A stretch of 64,000 nt of DNA, from positions 180,541-244,540 of the forward strand of contig CAVYBR010000008.1 of the NCBI GenBank assembly GCA_963766765.1, given 5' to 3'. Below the pieces are notes generated by a model. That model made no database searches. It was not told the origin of the DNA and saw only the letters and a program-made list of their open reading frames with translations. Every line of letters begins with the position of its first letter. Position 1 is the first letter of the stretch. Both the position numbers and the translations under genes were made by a program. Positions 42,212 through 51,116 of the stretch are shown piece after piece. The DNA is from JACCQS01 sp963766765. Its GTDB lineage: Bacteria > Actinomycetota > Actinomycetes > Mycobacteriales > Geodermatophilaceae.

Positions 42212-44004
42212 CAACGCAGTCAGTCGCCAAGACCATCGCCGAGCTTCCGTTCCTCGGCGCTGACCGGTTCGATGAGCGCCCCGCCCAGCGGTTCCGGGGG
42301 GACGGCGAGTGGCAGGACGTTTCCTATCGCGAGGTTGCGGAGGCCACCACAGACATCGCGCTGGGTCTGATGGACCTCGGGGTCAAGCCCCGTGACCGGA
42401 TCTGTGTGCTGTCCGACACACGACCGGAGTGGGTGCACGCCGAGTTCGGAATCTCAGCCAGCGGTGCAGTCGTCGTGCCGATCTACCCGTCCAGCTCTCC
42501 CGAGGAGTGCGAGTGGGTGATCGGTAATTCCGGTGCGGTGGCCGTATTTTGCGAGAACTCCGCTCAGTTGGCCAAGATCGCTGCGAGCTTGCCGCGGTTG
42601 AGCACCGTTTCGCACATCATCATGATCGACCCCGCGGACGGCATCGACACCGGCAGAGCCCAGCTCCTGAGCCTGGTCGACCTGCGGTCTCTCGGCAGCA
42701 ACGGTGACCCGCTGGAGTTGGCCCGGCGTACTGCGGAAGTCATGCCGGAGGACATCGCGATGATCGTGTACACCTCGGGCACCACCGGACGGCCCAAGGG
42801 CTGCACGCTGACCCACGTCAACATGACTTCCTGCTGCCGGATCACCAGCGAATTGGAGGTCATCGGTCCCGACGATGTGGTCTATCTGTTCCTGCCGATG
42901 GCTCACGTGTTCGCCCAGGTCGTGCAGCTCAGTGCCTCGTCAGTGGGAGCGGTCGTCGCCTACTGCAGTGGTGATGCAACGCGGATCCTCCCCGACTTCG
43001 CCGAGGTAGCCCCGACGTTCGTGCCGTCAGTTCCGCGGATCTTCGAAAAGGTCTATTCAGTCTTCAGCAGCCAGGTTCCGGCCGAGATGGTGACCAACGC
43101 GGTCGCCGCCGGAACAGCTGTGCGCCAGCTCGAAGCGGCGGGGCAGCCCGTACCCGAAGCTCTGGCCGAGGGGTTCGCCCAGGCAGATGCCGCGTTGTTC
43201 GCAAAGGTCCGCGGCGTCTTCGGTGGAAAGCTGCGCGGCGCGATCTCAGGCGCCGCTCCGATCGCGCCGGAGATCCTGCAGTTCTTCCACGCGGCAGGTG
43301 TGCCGGTGTACGAGGGCTACGGCATGAGCGAGTCGTCCTCGGTCGGCACGCTCAACAGTGCCAAGGCCACCAAGATCGGCACGATCGGACAGCCGGTGCC
43401 GGGCTGCGAGACACGCATCGCCGAGGACGGCGAGATCCTGATGCGTGGTCCGCACATCTTCACGGGCTACTGGGACAACCCGCAGGCCACTGCCGAGACG
43501 ATCGTCGACGGCTGGCTGCACACCGGCGATTTGGGGACGATCGACGAGGACGGCTACGTCAGCATCACCGGTCGCAAGAAGGACATCATCATCACAGCCG
43601 GCGGCAAGAACCTCACGCCGGCCAACCTGGAGAACGACCTGCGGCAATCGCCGTGGATCTCTCAGGTTGTCATGCACGGCGACCGCCGCCCGTACCCCGT
43701 CGCGCTGATCACTCTGGACATCGAGTACGTGCTTCCCTGGGCCAAGGAGCAGGGGCTGCCCACCCAACTCGACCAGCTAGCCACGCATCCGACGGTCATG
43801 GCGGCGATCCAGGATGCGGTGGACCGCAACAACTCCCATCACGCGAAGGTCTCGCAGATCAAGAAGTTCGCGATCCTCGATCACGATCTGTCCCTGGAGG
43901 CGGGCGATCTGACCCCAACGCTCAAGGTCAAGCGCGCCGTCGTCCAGCAGAAGTACGCCGGAATATTGGACGCCATGTATGAGGACGTGTCGCCGGTCAG
44001 TTAG
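42208..44004 (+). CDS. Long-chain fatty-acid-CoA ligase
   Basis: 598 residues of the long-chain FadD (FAA1/FadD15-like) group: MIVYTSGTTGRPKGCTLTHV P-loop at about 185-204, YEGYGMSESSSVGTLNSA, GWLHTGDLGTIDEDGYVSIT, ITGRKKDIIITAGGKNLTPA, and a C-terminal section with LTPTLKVKRAVVQQKY that replaces the short A10 motif. It is coupled to the WS/DGAT gene and probably activates fatty acids for neutral lipid synthesis. Confidence 0.92.
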   Translation: MTTQSVAKTIAELPFLGADRFDERPAQRFRGDGEWQDVSYREVAEATTDIALGLMDLGVKPRDRICVLSDTRPEWVHAEFGISASGAVVVPIYPSSSPEECEWVIGNSGAVAVFCENSAQLAKIAASLPRLSTVSHIIMIDPADGIDTGRAQLLSLVDLRSLGSNGDPLELARRTAEVMPEDIAMIVYTSGTTGRPKGCTLTHVNMTSCCRITSELEVIGPDDVVYLFLPMAHVFAQVVQLSASSVGAVVAYCSGDATRILPDFAEVAPTFVPSVPRIFEKVYSVFSSQVPAEMVTNAVAAGTAVRQLEAAGQPVPEALAEGFAQADAALFAKVRGVFGGKLRGAISGAAPIAPEILQFFHAAGVPVYEGYGMSESSSVGTLNSAKATKIGTIGQPVPGCETRIAEDGEILMRGPHIFTGYWDNPQATAETIVDGWLHTGDLGTIDEDGYVSITGRKKDIIITAGGKNLTPANLENDLRQSPWISQVVMHGDRRPYPVALITLDIEYVLPWAKEQGLPTQLDQLATHPTVMAAIQDAVDRNNSHHAKVSQIKKFAILDHDLSLEAGDLTPTLKVKRAVVQQKYAGILDAMYEDVSPVS

Positions 44005-44041
44005 TGGACCGACTCGGCCGAGCAGCGTTGCTGTGGCGAAA

Positions 44042-44875
44042 CTAGAACTGCTTTCCCGGGTACAAGTGGCGAATCACCTTCGGCGGGCGAAACGGTGACC
44101 AGTCCCCGACGGGCTGCGCGAGTCGATCGGCAATGGCATACACCGCGGCCGGGTGATGGCCGATACCGCAGTGACTGCTGAGGACCGCGATGTTCTCCGA
44201 CAGCGCGGTCTCCGGCTCGATGCAACTGCGCCAGTCGACGATCCCATCGGTTCGGGTGTAGAGCGACGTGGCCGGCATCGGGAGTGGCCGCCAGTAGCCG
44301 TCGGCGCCGGGGAAGTCGGCGGCAGTGACGTGCAGATGCGAGTAGCTGTCGTACAGATGGGTGGCTCGGGTCCGGGCTCCGGGACTGAGTCGGTACGGGC
44401 CGGCCAGCGTGATGACCTGACGGACGTCCTCAGGTCGGCGGCCGGCGATCTGGCGGGCGAAGATGCCGCCGAGGCTCCAGCCGATGATGCTGACCGGTGC
44501 GTCGGTCTGGTCGACGGTCTTGCTGACCAGATCGTTCATTCCCTTCAGAGCCGCGCGGGTCGGACCCCGATTGCGGCCCAGACTCCAGCCCGACACCGCG
44601 TACCCGCGCGAGCGCAAGTAGTTGCGCAGCAGTCGCGTCGACGGATCGCCGGCGAAGAATCCGGGCAGCACGATCACCGGATGCCCGTCCCGGCCGGAGC
44701 GGCTCGCAGCGCGCGGCCAGGCACTCACGAAGGCGCCGAACTCGACCCAGGCGCGGCTGGGTTCCAGCGCCGTCAGGATCGCGGCCGGCTTGCGCCAGCG
44801 CTGCCCTGGGGGCGCTTCGCTCGCCGTGGTCGTCACGTTCTGCCTGCTCCCGTACTCGCCTAGGTTGGTTGCCAT
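44042..44875 (-). CDS. Alpha/beta hydrolase, lipase-like
   Basis: 277 residues, alpha/beta-hydrolase fold. HPVIVLPGFFAGDPSTRLLR is the first strand with the oxyanion loop, VSIIGWSLGGIFARQIAG the nucleophile elbow (Ser in GWSLGG), and SSHCGIGHHPAAVYAIADRL contains the catalytic His. No signal peptide is evident. It resembles actinobacterial triacylglycerol-lipase/palmitoyl-thioesterase-like proteins. Its start codon overlaps that of the divergent DUF2855 gene, so there is no intergenic promoter space. Confidence 0.82.
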   Translation of the reverse strand: MATNLGEYGSRQNVTTTASEAPPGQRWRKPAAILTALEPSRAWVEFGAFVSAWPRAASRSGRDGHPVIVLPGFFAGDPSTRLLRNYLRSRGYAVSGWSLGRNRGPTRAALKGMNDLVSKTVDQTDAPVSIIGWSLGGIFARQIAGRRPEDVRQVITLAGPYRLSPGARTRATHLYDSYSHLHVTAADFPGADGYWRPLPMPATSLYTRTDGIVDWRSCIEPETALSENIAVLSSHCGIGHHPAAVYAIADRLAQPVGDWSPFRPPKVIRHLYPGKQF

Positions 44876-45943
44876 GATCCCATCGTGGACGCTATCGGTC
44901 GGCCGGGATGATCTTGGACAGACCGAGTTGGCGTACGGCTCCGCACCTGGACGTGGGTGCCGGGCAGGCCCTGCTGCGGGTGGACCGGGTCGGCGTGACG
45001 GCGAACAACGTCACCTACGGGGTGCTGGGGGAGTCCTTCCACTACTGGGACTTTTTTCCGGCCGCGGCCGGGCGCGGCATCGTTCCGCTCTGGGGGTTCG
45101 CCGAGGTTGTCGAGTCGGCGGTCGACGGAGTGGAGGTCGGCGTTCGGGTGTACGGATATCTGCCGTCGGCCGCGCACCTGCTGGTGACCCCTGATCGCCC
45201 GGGGCAGCGCGGCTTCCGGGACGCCAGTCCGCACCGCACGCAGCTGCCCTCGCCGTACAACGCCTACGCGTCGACGACCGGCGATCCGGCGAACGAAAGG
45301 GAGCGTGAGGACCTCCAGATCCTCTACCGCCCATTGTTCTTCACCTCGTTCATGCTCGCGGATCGGCTGGCTGAGGCCGGGGGATTCGGCGCCGAGGTCT
45401 TCGTTGCATCATCAGCATCGAGCAAGACTGCGTACGGTACGGCGTTCCTGTTGCGCGCCAACGGTGTTGAGCTGGTCGGGCTGACCTCACCGGGAAATGT
45501 CGACTTCACCGAGAGCCTGGACTGCTACGACCGCGTCCTACCTACGACGCGGACTCCGAACTCAGCAAGGATCGCCCGACGACGTACCTGGACTTCGCCG
45601 GCAGCGCTGCGGTGACGGCTGCGCTGAACGCGCACCTCGGTAGCTCGCTGGTCCACCACGCGGTGATCGGGGTGACCCACCAGGACGCCAGCCGGATCGG
45701 AACGTTGACCGGCACCCGACCGACGGTCTTCTTCGCGCCCGAGCAAATGCGCAAGCGGACCGGTGACTGGGGCCGGAAGGACTCGACGAGCGATTCGCGG
45801 CTGCCTGGCGCAGCTTCGCCCCCGTTGTCGAGGACTGGGTCGACGTGGTCGTTGGCGAGGGGCCGGAGGAGTTGGAGCGAGTCTGGCTGGAAGTCATGTC
45901 TGGCAAATCCGAACCCCGAACGGGACACGTACTCACGTTCTGA
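44874..45943 (+). pseudogene. DUF2855 family protein, three frameshifts
   Basis: Uncharacterised DUF2855 family, distantly related to MDR-type reductases. Repaired, it is about 355 residues: MIPSWTLSVGRDDLGQTELA, DVGAGQALLRVDRVGVTANN, SFHYWDFFPAAAGRG, SSASSKTAYGTAFLL, YDRVL then TYDADSELSKDRPTTYLDFA, and the end LERVWLEVMSGKSEP. Single-base shifts lie near 44935-44945, 45537-45540 and 45776-45780. Three breaks in one gene point to sequence error or a decaying gene. The ATG at 44874 overlaps the divergent hydrolase ATG. Confidence 0.75.
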
Positions 45944-46040
45944 CGCCTCGACCCAAGATCATGAGCGGCTGGCGTGCAGCCGGACTCAACCCAGGGCGCT
46001 CATGTCTCTGGCCAGCCTCGACTCAGGGCGGCGCTGACGA

Positions 46041-47711
46041 TCAGGAAAGCGGGTTGGCCGCCTCGGCTACAGCTGCGCGAGCGGTCGTCGCATCGAGTGC
46101 AGCCAACGCAAGCTCGGCCAACTTCTCGCACTCGGCCATGCTGTGCGCAGCCAGGCTGGCCCGAACCGCAGGAACAGAGCGGGCCGACATCGACAGGCTC
46201 GTGACGCCCATTCCCGTGAACACCAACGCGAGCAGCGGATCACTTGCCGATTCCCCGCAGATGCTCACCGGCTTGTCGACGGCGCGGCCCGCCGCAGCGC
46301 ATCCGGCGATCAACTGCAGGAGAGCGGGCTGCCAGGGGTCGAGCAGGTCGGCAAGTTCACCGCACATCCGGTCCGTGGCAAGGGTGTATTGGCTCAGGTC
46401 GTTCGTACCGATGCTCAGGAAGTCCACGACCTCCAGGAGCCGCGCAGCCTGCAGAGCGGCCGACGGCACCTCGACCATGACGCCGGCCATCGGCAAGCCG
46501 TGCTCGTGCACCTTGGCCGCGAACTCCGCAGCCTCGGTGCGGGTGGCGACCATTGGCGCCATCACCCAGACGTCCGCGCCGGCTGCCTTGGCCGCCTCGG
46601 CAGCCGCAGCGAGCTGGCCCTCGAGGATGTCCGGTCGGTTTCGCGCGACCCGCAGCCCCCGGATGCCGAGCGCAGGGTTGGCTTCGGGATCGAGTTCGAG
46701 GAAGGGCAACGGCTTGTCCGCGCCGGCGTCCAGGGTGCGCAGGACCACCTTGCGTCCACCCATGGCGGTGAAGAGTTCGGCGTAGGCGTCCCGTTGGGCC
46801 TCGACGGAGGGTGCGTCGGTACGGCCGAGGTAGAGGAACTCCGTACGGAAGAGCCCGACTCCCTCGAAGTCACCCTCCGGTACGTCGGCGAGGTCGGCAG
46901 CCGAGCCGACGTTGAGAATGAGCTTGATCGGGCGTCCATCTGAGGTGCGGCCCGGGCCGGAGGTCTTCTCGAGCAGCAGCCGCTGTTGTTCTGCCTGTTC
47001 CTGGACGGTTCGCGCCTCCTCAGCAGTCACCGTCCGCACCGCACCGGTCGAGCCGTCCACGGTGACCGACGTTCCATCGGGGACGTCGAGGATCCCGTCG
47101 CATGCGACGACCGCGGGCAACCCCAGCGCCTTGGCGAGGATCGCGGTGTGGCTGGTCGGGCCACCGCGACGGGTGACCAGGCCGAGCACCAGCCGCGGGT
47201 CGAGCAGGGCAGTGTCAGCGGGGGCGAGATCCTCGGCCGCGAGAACGAACGGATGCCCGACTTCTGGCAGGCCCGGCATAGGTACGTCCAACAGCACAGC
47301 AACAGCTCGGTCTCTGATGTCCTCCAGGTCGGCCACGCGCTCGGCCATGTAGCCGCCGAGCGACTCGAAGACGGTCCGCTGTTCGGCGATCGCGTCAGTC
47401 ACCGCCCATGGCGCGGGTCGCCCATCGGCCACCCGTGATTCGATCGCTTCGATCAGGGTCGGGTCGGTGGCGATCATCGCCTCGGCCCGCAACACCTCGG
47501 CCGCGGTCTCGTCGGCGGCATCGGCCCGCCGGGACAGTTCGGCGGCCACTGCTTCAAGTGCCTGCTGAGCCCGCTGCACCTCCGCGGCCGGGTCGTCGAC
47601 CGACGGGACGTCGTCGGGTAGCGGCATCGGGGCCGCTATCCGGTGCAGCGGGCCACCAGCCATACCTGGGCTGACCCCGAGTCCTTGCAGATCGGTTGCT
47701 GGGCTAGGCAT
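46041..47711 (-). CDS. ptsI: Phosphoenolpyruvate-protein phosphotransferase (PTS enzyme I)
   Basis: 556 residues. Enzyme I takes phosphate from PEP and passes it to HPr. The phosphorylated His is His188 in TRRGGPTSHTAILAKALG; the PEP-binding C-terminal domain has VGLFRTEFLYLGR, GIRGLRVARNRPDILEGQL, FLSIGTNDLSQYTLATDR and the catalytic Cys in KPVSICGESASDPLL. It is translationally coupled to ptsH by an 8-bp overlap. No sugar-specific EII genes are adjacent, so the pair is the general PTS supply. Confidence 0.96.
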   Translation of the reverse strand: MPSPATDLQGLGVSPGMAGGPLHRIAAPMPLPDDVPSVDDPAAEVQRAQQALEAVAAELSRRADAADETAAEVLRAEAMIATDPTLIEAIESRVADGRPAPWAVTDAIAEQRTVFESLGGYMAERVADLEDIRDRAVAVLLDVPMPGLPEVGHPFVLAAEDLAPADTALLDPRLVLGLVTRRGGPTSHTAILAKALGLPAVVACDGILDVPDGTSVTVDGSTGAVRTVTAEEARTVQEQAEQQRLLLEKTSGPGRTSDGRPIKLILNVGSAADLADVPEGDFEGVGLFRTEFLYLGRTDAPSVEAQRDAYAELFTAMGGRKVVLRTLDAGADKPLPFLELDPEANPALGIRGLRVARNRPDILEGQLAAAAEAAKAAGADVWVMAPMVATRTEAAEFAAKVHEHGLPMAGVMVEVPSAALQAARLLEVVDFLSIGTNDLSQYTLATDRMCGELADLLDPWQPALLQLIAGCAAAGRAVDKPVSICGESASDPLLALVFTGMGVTSLSMSARSVPAVRASLAAHSMAECEKLAELALAALDATTARAAVAEAANPLS

Positions 47712-47988
47712 CCGTGCTCTCCGGCGGGTCGAGATCCTGGACCAGCAATTCGACCAAGGTGTCCAGCGCCCCCTCGGAACCATCGCCGTCAGCGGACAAC
47801 ACGACCGTCTCCCCACCCTTGGCGTCGAGCGCGAGTACGGCCAACATGCTGCGGGCATTCACCGGCTTCCCACCCGGCTTGGCGATCATCACCGGCATGC
47901 TCTGCTCGGTCGCCGCCTTGACGAACAGCGCTGCCGGCCGAGCGTGTAGTCCGACCCGCGAACCGATCGTTACCTCGCGCTCGGCCAT
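47704..47988 (-). CDS. ptsH: PTS phosphocarrier protein HPr
   Basis: 94 residues from ATG 47988. The phosphorylation site His15 is in GSRVGLHARPAALFVKAA, and Ser47 in GKPVNARSMLAVLALDAKGG corresponds to the regulatory serine of firmicute HPr. The start is set by a good GGAGG-like site (CCAGGGATGG region on the message reads GAGGAGCCAGGG) and family length. Upstream is a decayed dehydrogenase fragment. Confidence 0.95.
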   Translation of the reverse strand: MAEREVTIGSRVGLHARPAALFVKAATEQSMPVMIAKPGGKPVNARSMLAVLALDAKGGETVVLSADGDGSEGALDTLVELLVQDLDPPESTDA

Positions 47989-48057
47989 CCCTGGCTCCTC
48001 CTCTGTGTGCGTGAACAGACTTCCACCGGTACCCCGCCTCGTGGCGCTCAACTCGGG

Positions 48058-48178
48058 TTACGAGGTGATGCTGATGACGAGCTTGCCGCGCACGTGCCCC
48101 TGCTCCAGGTACCGCAGCGCGTCGGGGTCTCGCTCAATGCGTAGGTCCGGTCGATGACCGGTGCGAGCTCGTCACGTT
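48058..48178 (-). pseudogene. Remnant of a zinc-type alcohol dehydrogenase/quinone reductase
   Basis: Only the last 40 codons survive, with a one-base shift: RDELAPVIDRTYALSE followed by DALRYLEQGHVRGKLVISIT and a stop at 48058-48060. PVIDRTYPLSE and EGHxRGKxVI are the standard C-terminus of MDR-superfamily NAD(P)-dependent alcohol dehydrogenases. The upstream part of the gene is absent; the tetR promoter begins where it breaks off. Confidence 0.6.
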
Positions 48179-48181
48179 ATG

Positions 48182-48194
48182 CGTACACTGTACG
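48182..48194. promoter_or_regulatory. TetR operator
   Basis: CGTACACTGTACG, a perfect 13-bp palindrome about 20 bp before the tetR start at 48215, followed by a second partial GTACGTAC. Position and symmetry fit an autoregulatory TetR site. Confidence 0.55.
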
Positions 48195-48214
48195 TACGTA
48201 AGGGAGGAGCCCGA

Positions 48215-48865
48215 ATGGCCGCGAGCAGTGCCCGGCCACGGCTTCCCTTGACCAGTGAACGCGTGCTGCGAGCCGCCATCGCGCTCGCCGACGAGCGCGG
48301 GATCGACTCGCTCAGCATGCGCAAGCTCGCCCGCGAACTCGGCTTCGAGGTGATGTCGCTCTACAACCATGTGGCCAACAAGCGGGCCCTGCTCAACGGC
48401 ATGGTCGACCTCGTAGCTAGCGAGATTGCACGGCCGGCCGAAGGCGGTGACTGGAAGGCAGCCATGCGCCGCAGCGCAATCTCGGCCCGAGGCGTTCTCC
48501 TCAGTCATCCTTGGGCGTGCCTGCTCTGGTCGGGTACCTGGCCCGGGTCAGCGAGGTTGCAGTACGCAGAGTCGCTGCTTCGATGTCTTCGGGATGCTGG
48601 CCTGTCCAAGGAGCTGGCCCATCGGGGGTCCCACGCTCTGAACACGCACATCCTGGGTTTCGCTCTCCAGGAACTCGCCCTGCCGCTCAACGAGGCCGAA
48701 ACCGGCCAAGCAGCGGCGGACCTGCTCCTGGAGATCCCTCGCGACGAGTTTCCCTATCTCGCCGAGCACGTCATGCAACATCTCGGCGAATCCACCGAAG
48801 ACGGGGTGTTCGAATTCGTCCTCGACCTGATCCTGGAAGGGCTCGATCGCGAGAACAGTGTGTGA
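48215..48865 (+). CDS. TetR-family regulator with tetracycline-repressor-type C-terminus
   Basis: 216 residues. The N-terminal HTH is TSERVLRAAIALADERGIDS then LSMRKLARELGFEVMSLYNH, and the C-terminal helical domain (HALNTHILGFALQELAL, then GVFEFVLDLILEGL) is of TetR_C type. ATG 48215 is preceded by GGGAGGAG. Its usual target would be the divergent gene, which here is only a dehydrogenase remnant, so the regulator may have lost its target. Confidence 0.88.
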   Translation: MAASSARPRLPLTSERVLRAAIALADERGIDSLSMRKLARELGFEVMSLYNHVANKRALLNGMVDLVASEIARPAEGGDWKAAMRRSAISARGVLLSHPWACLLWSGTWPGSARLQYAESLLRCLRDAGLSKELAHRGSHALNTHILGFALQELALPLNEAETGQAAADLLLEIPRDEFPYLAEHVMQHLGESTEDGVFEFVLDLILEGLDRENSV

Positions 48866-48888
48866 GCGCCTCTGAGCAGGCGGCGGAG

Positions 48889-49305
48889 CTACTGTGCGCG
48901 AGGCTGGTTGAACCTCAGCATGTTGCCGGACGGGTCCCGGAAGGCGCAGTCGCGGACACCGTAGGGCTGGTCGATCGGCTCTTGAATGACCTCGGCGCCC
49001 GCGACGCGGATGCGCTCGAAGACAGCATCGACGTCGTCGGTCTTGAAGATGACCGCGCGCAGGAGGCCTTTGGCCAGTAGTTCTGCCATGGCCTTCTTGT
49101 CGGCGGCCGAGGCGTTCGGGTCGGCGAGCGGCGGCTCGAGAACGATGTCCACATCTGGCTGTGACGGCGCTCCGACGGTCACCCAGCGCATCCCCTCAAA
49201 CGCCACGTCGTTGCGCACCTCGAGGCCGAGCACGTCCCGGTAGAAGGCGAGGGCCTTGTCATGGTCGTCGACTGCGATGAAGCACGTTGAAAGGTTGATG
49301 TCCAT
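48889..49305 (-). CDS. VOC family protein (glyoxalase superfamily)
   Basis: 138 residues with one glyoxalase/bleomycin-resistance module pair: STCFIAVDDHDKALAFYRDV, LGLEVRNDVAFEGMRWVTVG, VIFKTDDVDAVFERIRVAGA and YGVRDCAFRDPSGNMLRFNQ. It follows the AraC gene by 5 bp, the very common AraC-VOC pairing of actinomycetes. Such proteins bind or transform small electrophiles; the actual ligand is unknown. Confidence 0.88.
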   Translation of the reverse strand: MDINLSTCFIAVDDHDKALAFYRDVLGLEVRNDVAFEGMRWVTVGAPSQPDVDIVLEPPLADPNASAADKKAMAELLAKGLLRAVIFKTDDVDAVFERIRVAGAEVIQEPIDQPYGVRDCAFRDPSGNMLRFNQPRAQ

Positions 49306-49310
49306 GCGAT

Positions 49311-49748
49311 TTACGCTACGGGCCGGGGAGCGGGCTTGGCTTCTCCATTCCTGACCGGTCGCGTGTACATCTTGGCTATGCAGGCGGGGATGTTGGCGCC
49401 GTCGTCATGACTGCGGGCGCGGTAGGAACTCGGGCTCTCGCCGACCAGTTCCGTGAACCGTGAGCTGAACGATCCCAGCGAATTGCATCCGACCGCGAAG
49501 CAGACATCCGTCACCGTTAGGTCACCGCGCCGCAGCAGCGCCTTGGCCCGCTCGATCCGGCGCGTCATGAGATAGCTGTACGCCGTCTCCCCGAAGGCTG
49601 CGCGGAAGCTGCGGGAGAAGTGGCCCGGCGACATGAGAGCGGTGCGGGCCAGGGCCGGAACGTCCAGCGGCTTCGCGTAGTCACGGTCCATCTGGTCTCG
49701 GGCCCGACGCAGCCGAACGAGGTCATCCAACATCACGCGGTCCAGCAT
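49311..49748 (-). CDS. AraC-family regulator (short form)
   Basis: About 140-145 residues, consisting of little more than the two AraC helix-turn-helices: YAKPLDVPALARTALMSPGH then FSRSFRAAFGETAYSYL, and TVTDVCFAVGCNSLGSFSSR then FTELVGESPSSYR. Starts at 49748 or 49733 are plausible. The frame remains open upstream into a DUF2795 remnant, so a longer fused product starting at 49955 is possible. It lies 5 bp upstream of the VOC gene and probably regulates it. Confidence 0.8.
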   Translation of the reverse strand: MLDRVMLDDLVRLRRARDQMDRDYAKPLDVPALARTALMSPGHFSRSFRAAFGETAYSYLMTRRIERAKALLRRGDLTVTDVCFAVGCNSLGSFSSRFTELVGESPSSYRARSHDDGANIPACIAKMYTRPVRNGEAKPAPRPVA

Positions 49749-49778
49749 CACACAGCACGTACCGCCGATGCCCACGCA

Positions 49779-50070
49779 GTTCCACACCCGCTTTTCCTCG
49801 ATCCCGATCCCGAGGGCCCGTACGACTTCCTGCACGTTGGTGAACCGGCCCTCGGGTAGCCGACTCAGCAGTTCGCGGACGTGGTCGGTCGCTTGATGCT
49901 GCTCGGCCGAGGCCAGCAACTCCGCACGGGTTCCCGGAAAGGCAACTCGGATCACGCCACTCCTCCGCGTGCGTCGGGTGTCCGCCCTGCACCAGGCCGC
50001 GTACCTGATGAGCCAGGTGTTCGTCTTTTAGCGGACCGTGCTTGTCGGATTGCTGAACCGTGGTTCGCAC
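49779..50070 (-). pseudogene. DUF2795 protein, shortened and frameshifted
   Basis: Two pieces of a DUF2795 family protein. The upstream piece from about 50070 reads SDKHGPLKDEHLAHQVRGLV then QGGHPTHAEEW, the usual N-terminus; the downstream piece, in another frame, reads AFPGTRAELLASAEQ and LLSRLPEGRFTNVQEVVRAL, the DUF2795 domain. Between them, at about 49955, the linker normally present is missing and the frame changes. The second piece runs in frame into the AraC gene. Confidence 0.65.
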
Positions 50071-50197
50071 CTCCCAATAGCCGAAATCAGTGCGCAGGGT
50101 GGTGTGCAGAGCACGCTTCCCTGAGCAGCCCACCTTTCATGACGCAGTGTCGAGGCGTCCAGCCCCCTCGGAAGACGTACGGCCGTACCGTTGCAGC

Positions 50198-51060
50198 GTG
50201 ATCGGGGCAGGCCGCATGGGCGCGGGGACGCGAGCCACGCTGGGATTCACGGCGGCGGCAGTGCTGCTGGCCGCTTCGGCACTCGCGGGCTGCAGCGCCG
50301 CGTCGCCTGACTCGTCCGTCGGCACCACCGGCGAAACGACGCCCGCCCGCACCTCGAGCACCACCGCGGCGCCGACCTCGCCCGCTGCGACCACTGAGTC
50401 GGTGGCGCCCCGCACGGATCTGCCTCCCACGTTGTCGGGCACCGACTGGGAGCGAATCCAGACGACCGAGAAGGTCGTCGCGCTCACGTTCGACGGCGGC
50501 GGCAGCGATGCGGGCGTGGAGTCAGTGCTGGCAACGCTCGCAGCGGCCCAGGACCGGCAACGTTCTTCATGACCGGCGACTTCGCGCGAAGCTTCCCGCA
50601 GCGGGTCAGCCAAATCGCTGCGGGCGGGCACCGGTTCGGAAATCACAGTGACCATCACGACGCGTTTCCGGGTCTGACCAGCGAGGAGATCGGGGCAGAT
50701 CTTGCCCAGGTCGAAGCGGCCATCGCTGCCGCCGGGGGGTCGACCGCGAGGCCGTTCTTCCGGTTCCCGTTCGGGGATCGGACCCCGGAAGTCATCCAGG
50801 CCGTCAATGCCAACGGTTACGCATGCATCAGATGGACGGTCGACACGTTGGGATGGCGGGGAACCAGCGGCGGAATCACCGCCGAAATCGTCCGGCAGCG
50901 GGTCCTGGATGCCGTCCAACCGGGGGAGATCGTGCTCATGCACTTGGGTGCCAACCCCGACGACGGTACGACGCTGGACGCGGATGCACTGCCAGGCGTG
51001 ATCCAAGCGCTGCGTGACTTGGGCTATGACTTCGTGACGCTTGAGGCGATGCTCGACTGA
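50198..51060 (+). pseudogene. Lipoprotein polysaccharide deacetylase, one frameshift
   Basis: NodB-type carbohydrate esterase 4 that would deacetylate peptidoglycan or another polysaccharide at the cell surface. The signal peptide has lipobox ALAGC; a Thr/Ser/Ala-rich linker follows; the catalytic domain shows VVALTFDGGGSDAGVESVLA, then after a shift near 50550 PATFFMTGDFARSF, GNHSDHHDAFPGLTSEEI (metal His pair), FFRFPFGDRTPEV and EIVLMHLGANPDDGTT. One indel explains the break. Start is GTG 50198 or ATG 50216. Confidence 0.82.
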
Positions 51061-51116
51061 CCACGCCGAGCAGAAGCAAACCAACCGCACCATGCACGCG
51101 ACGGGACTCCGACACC

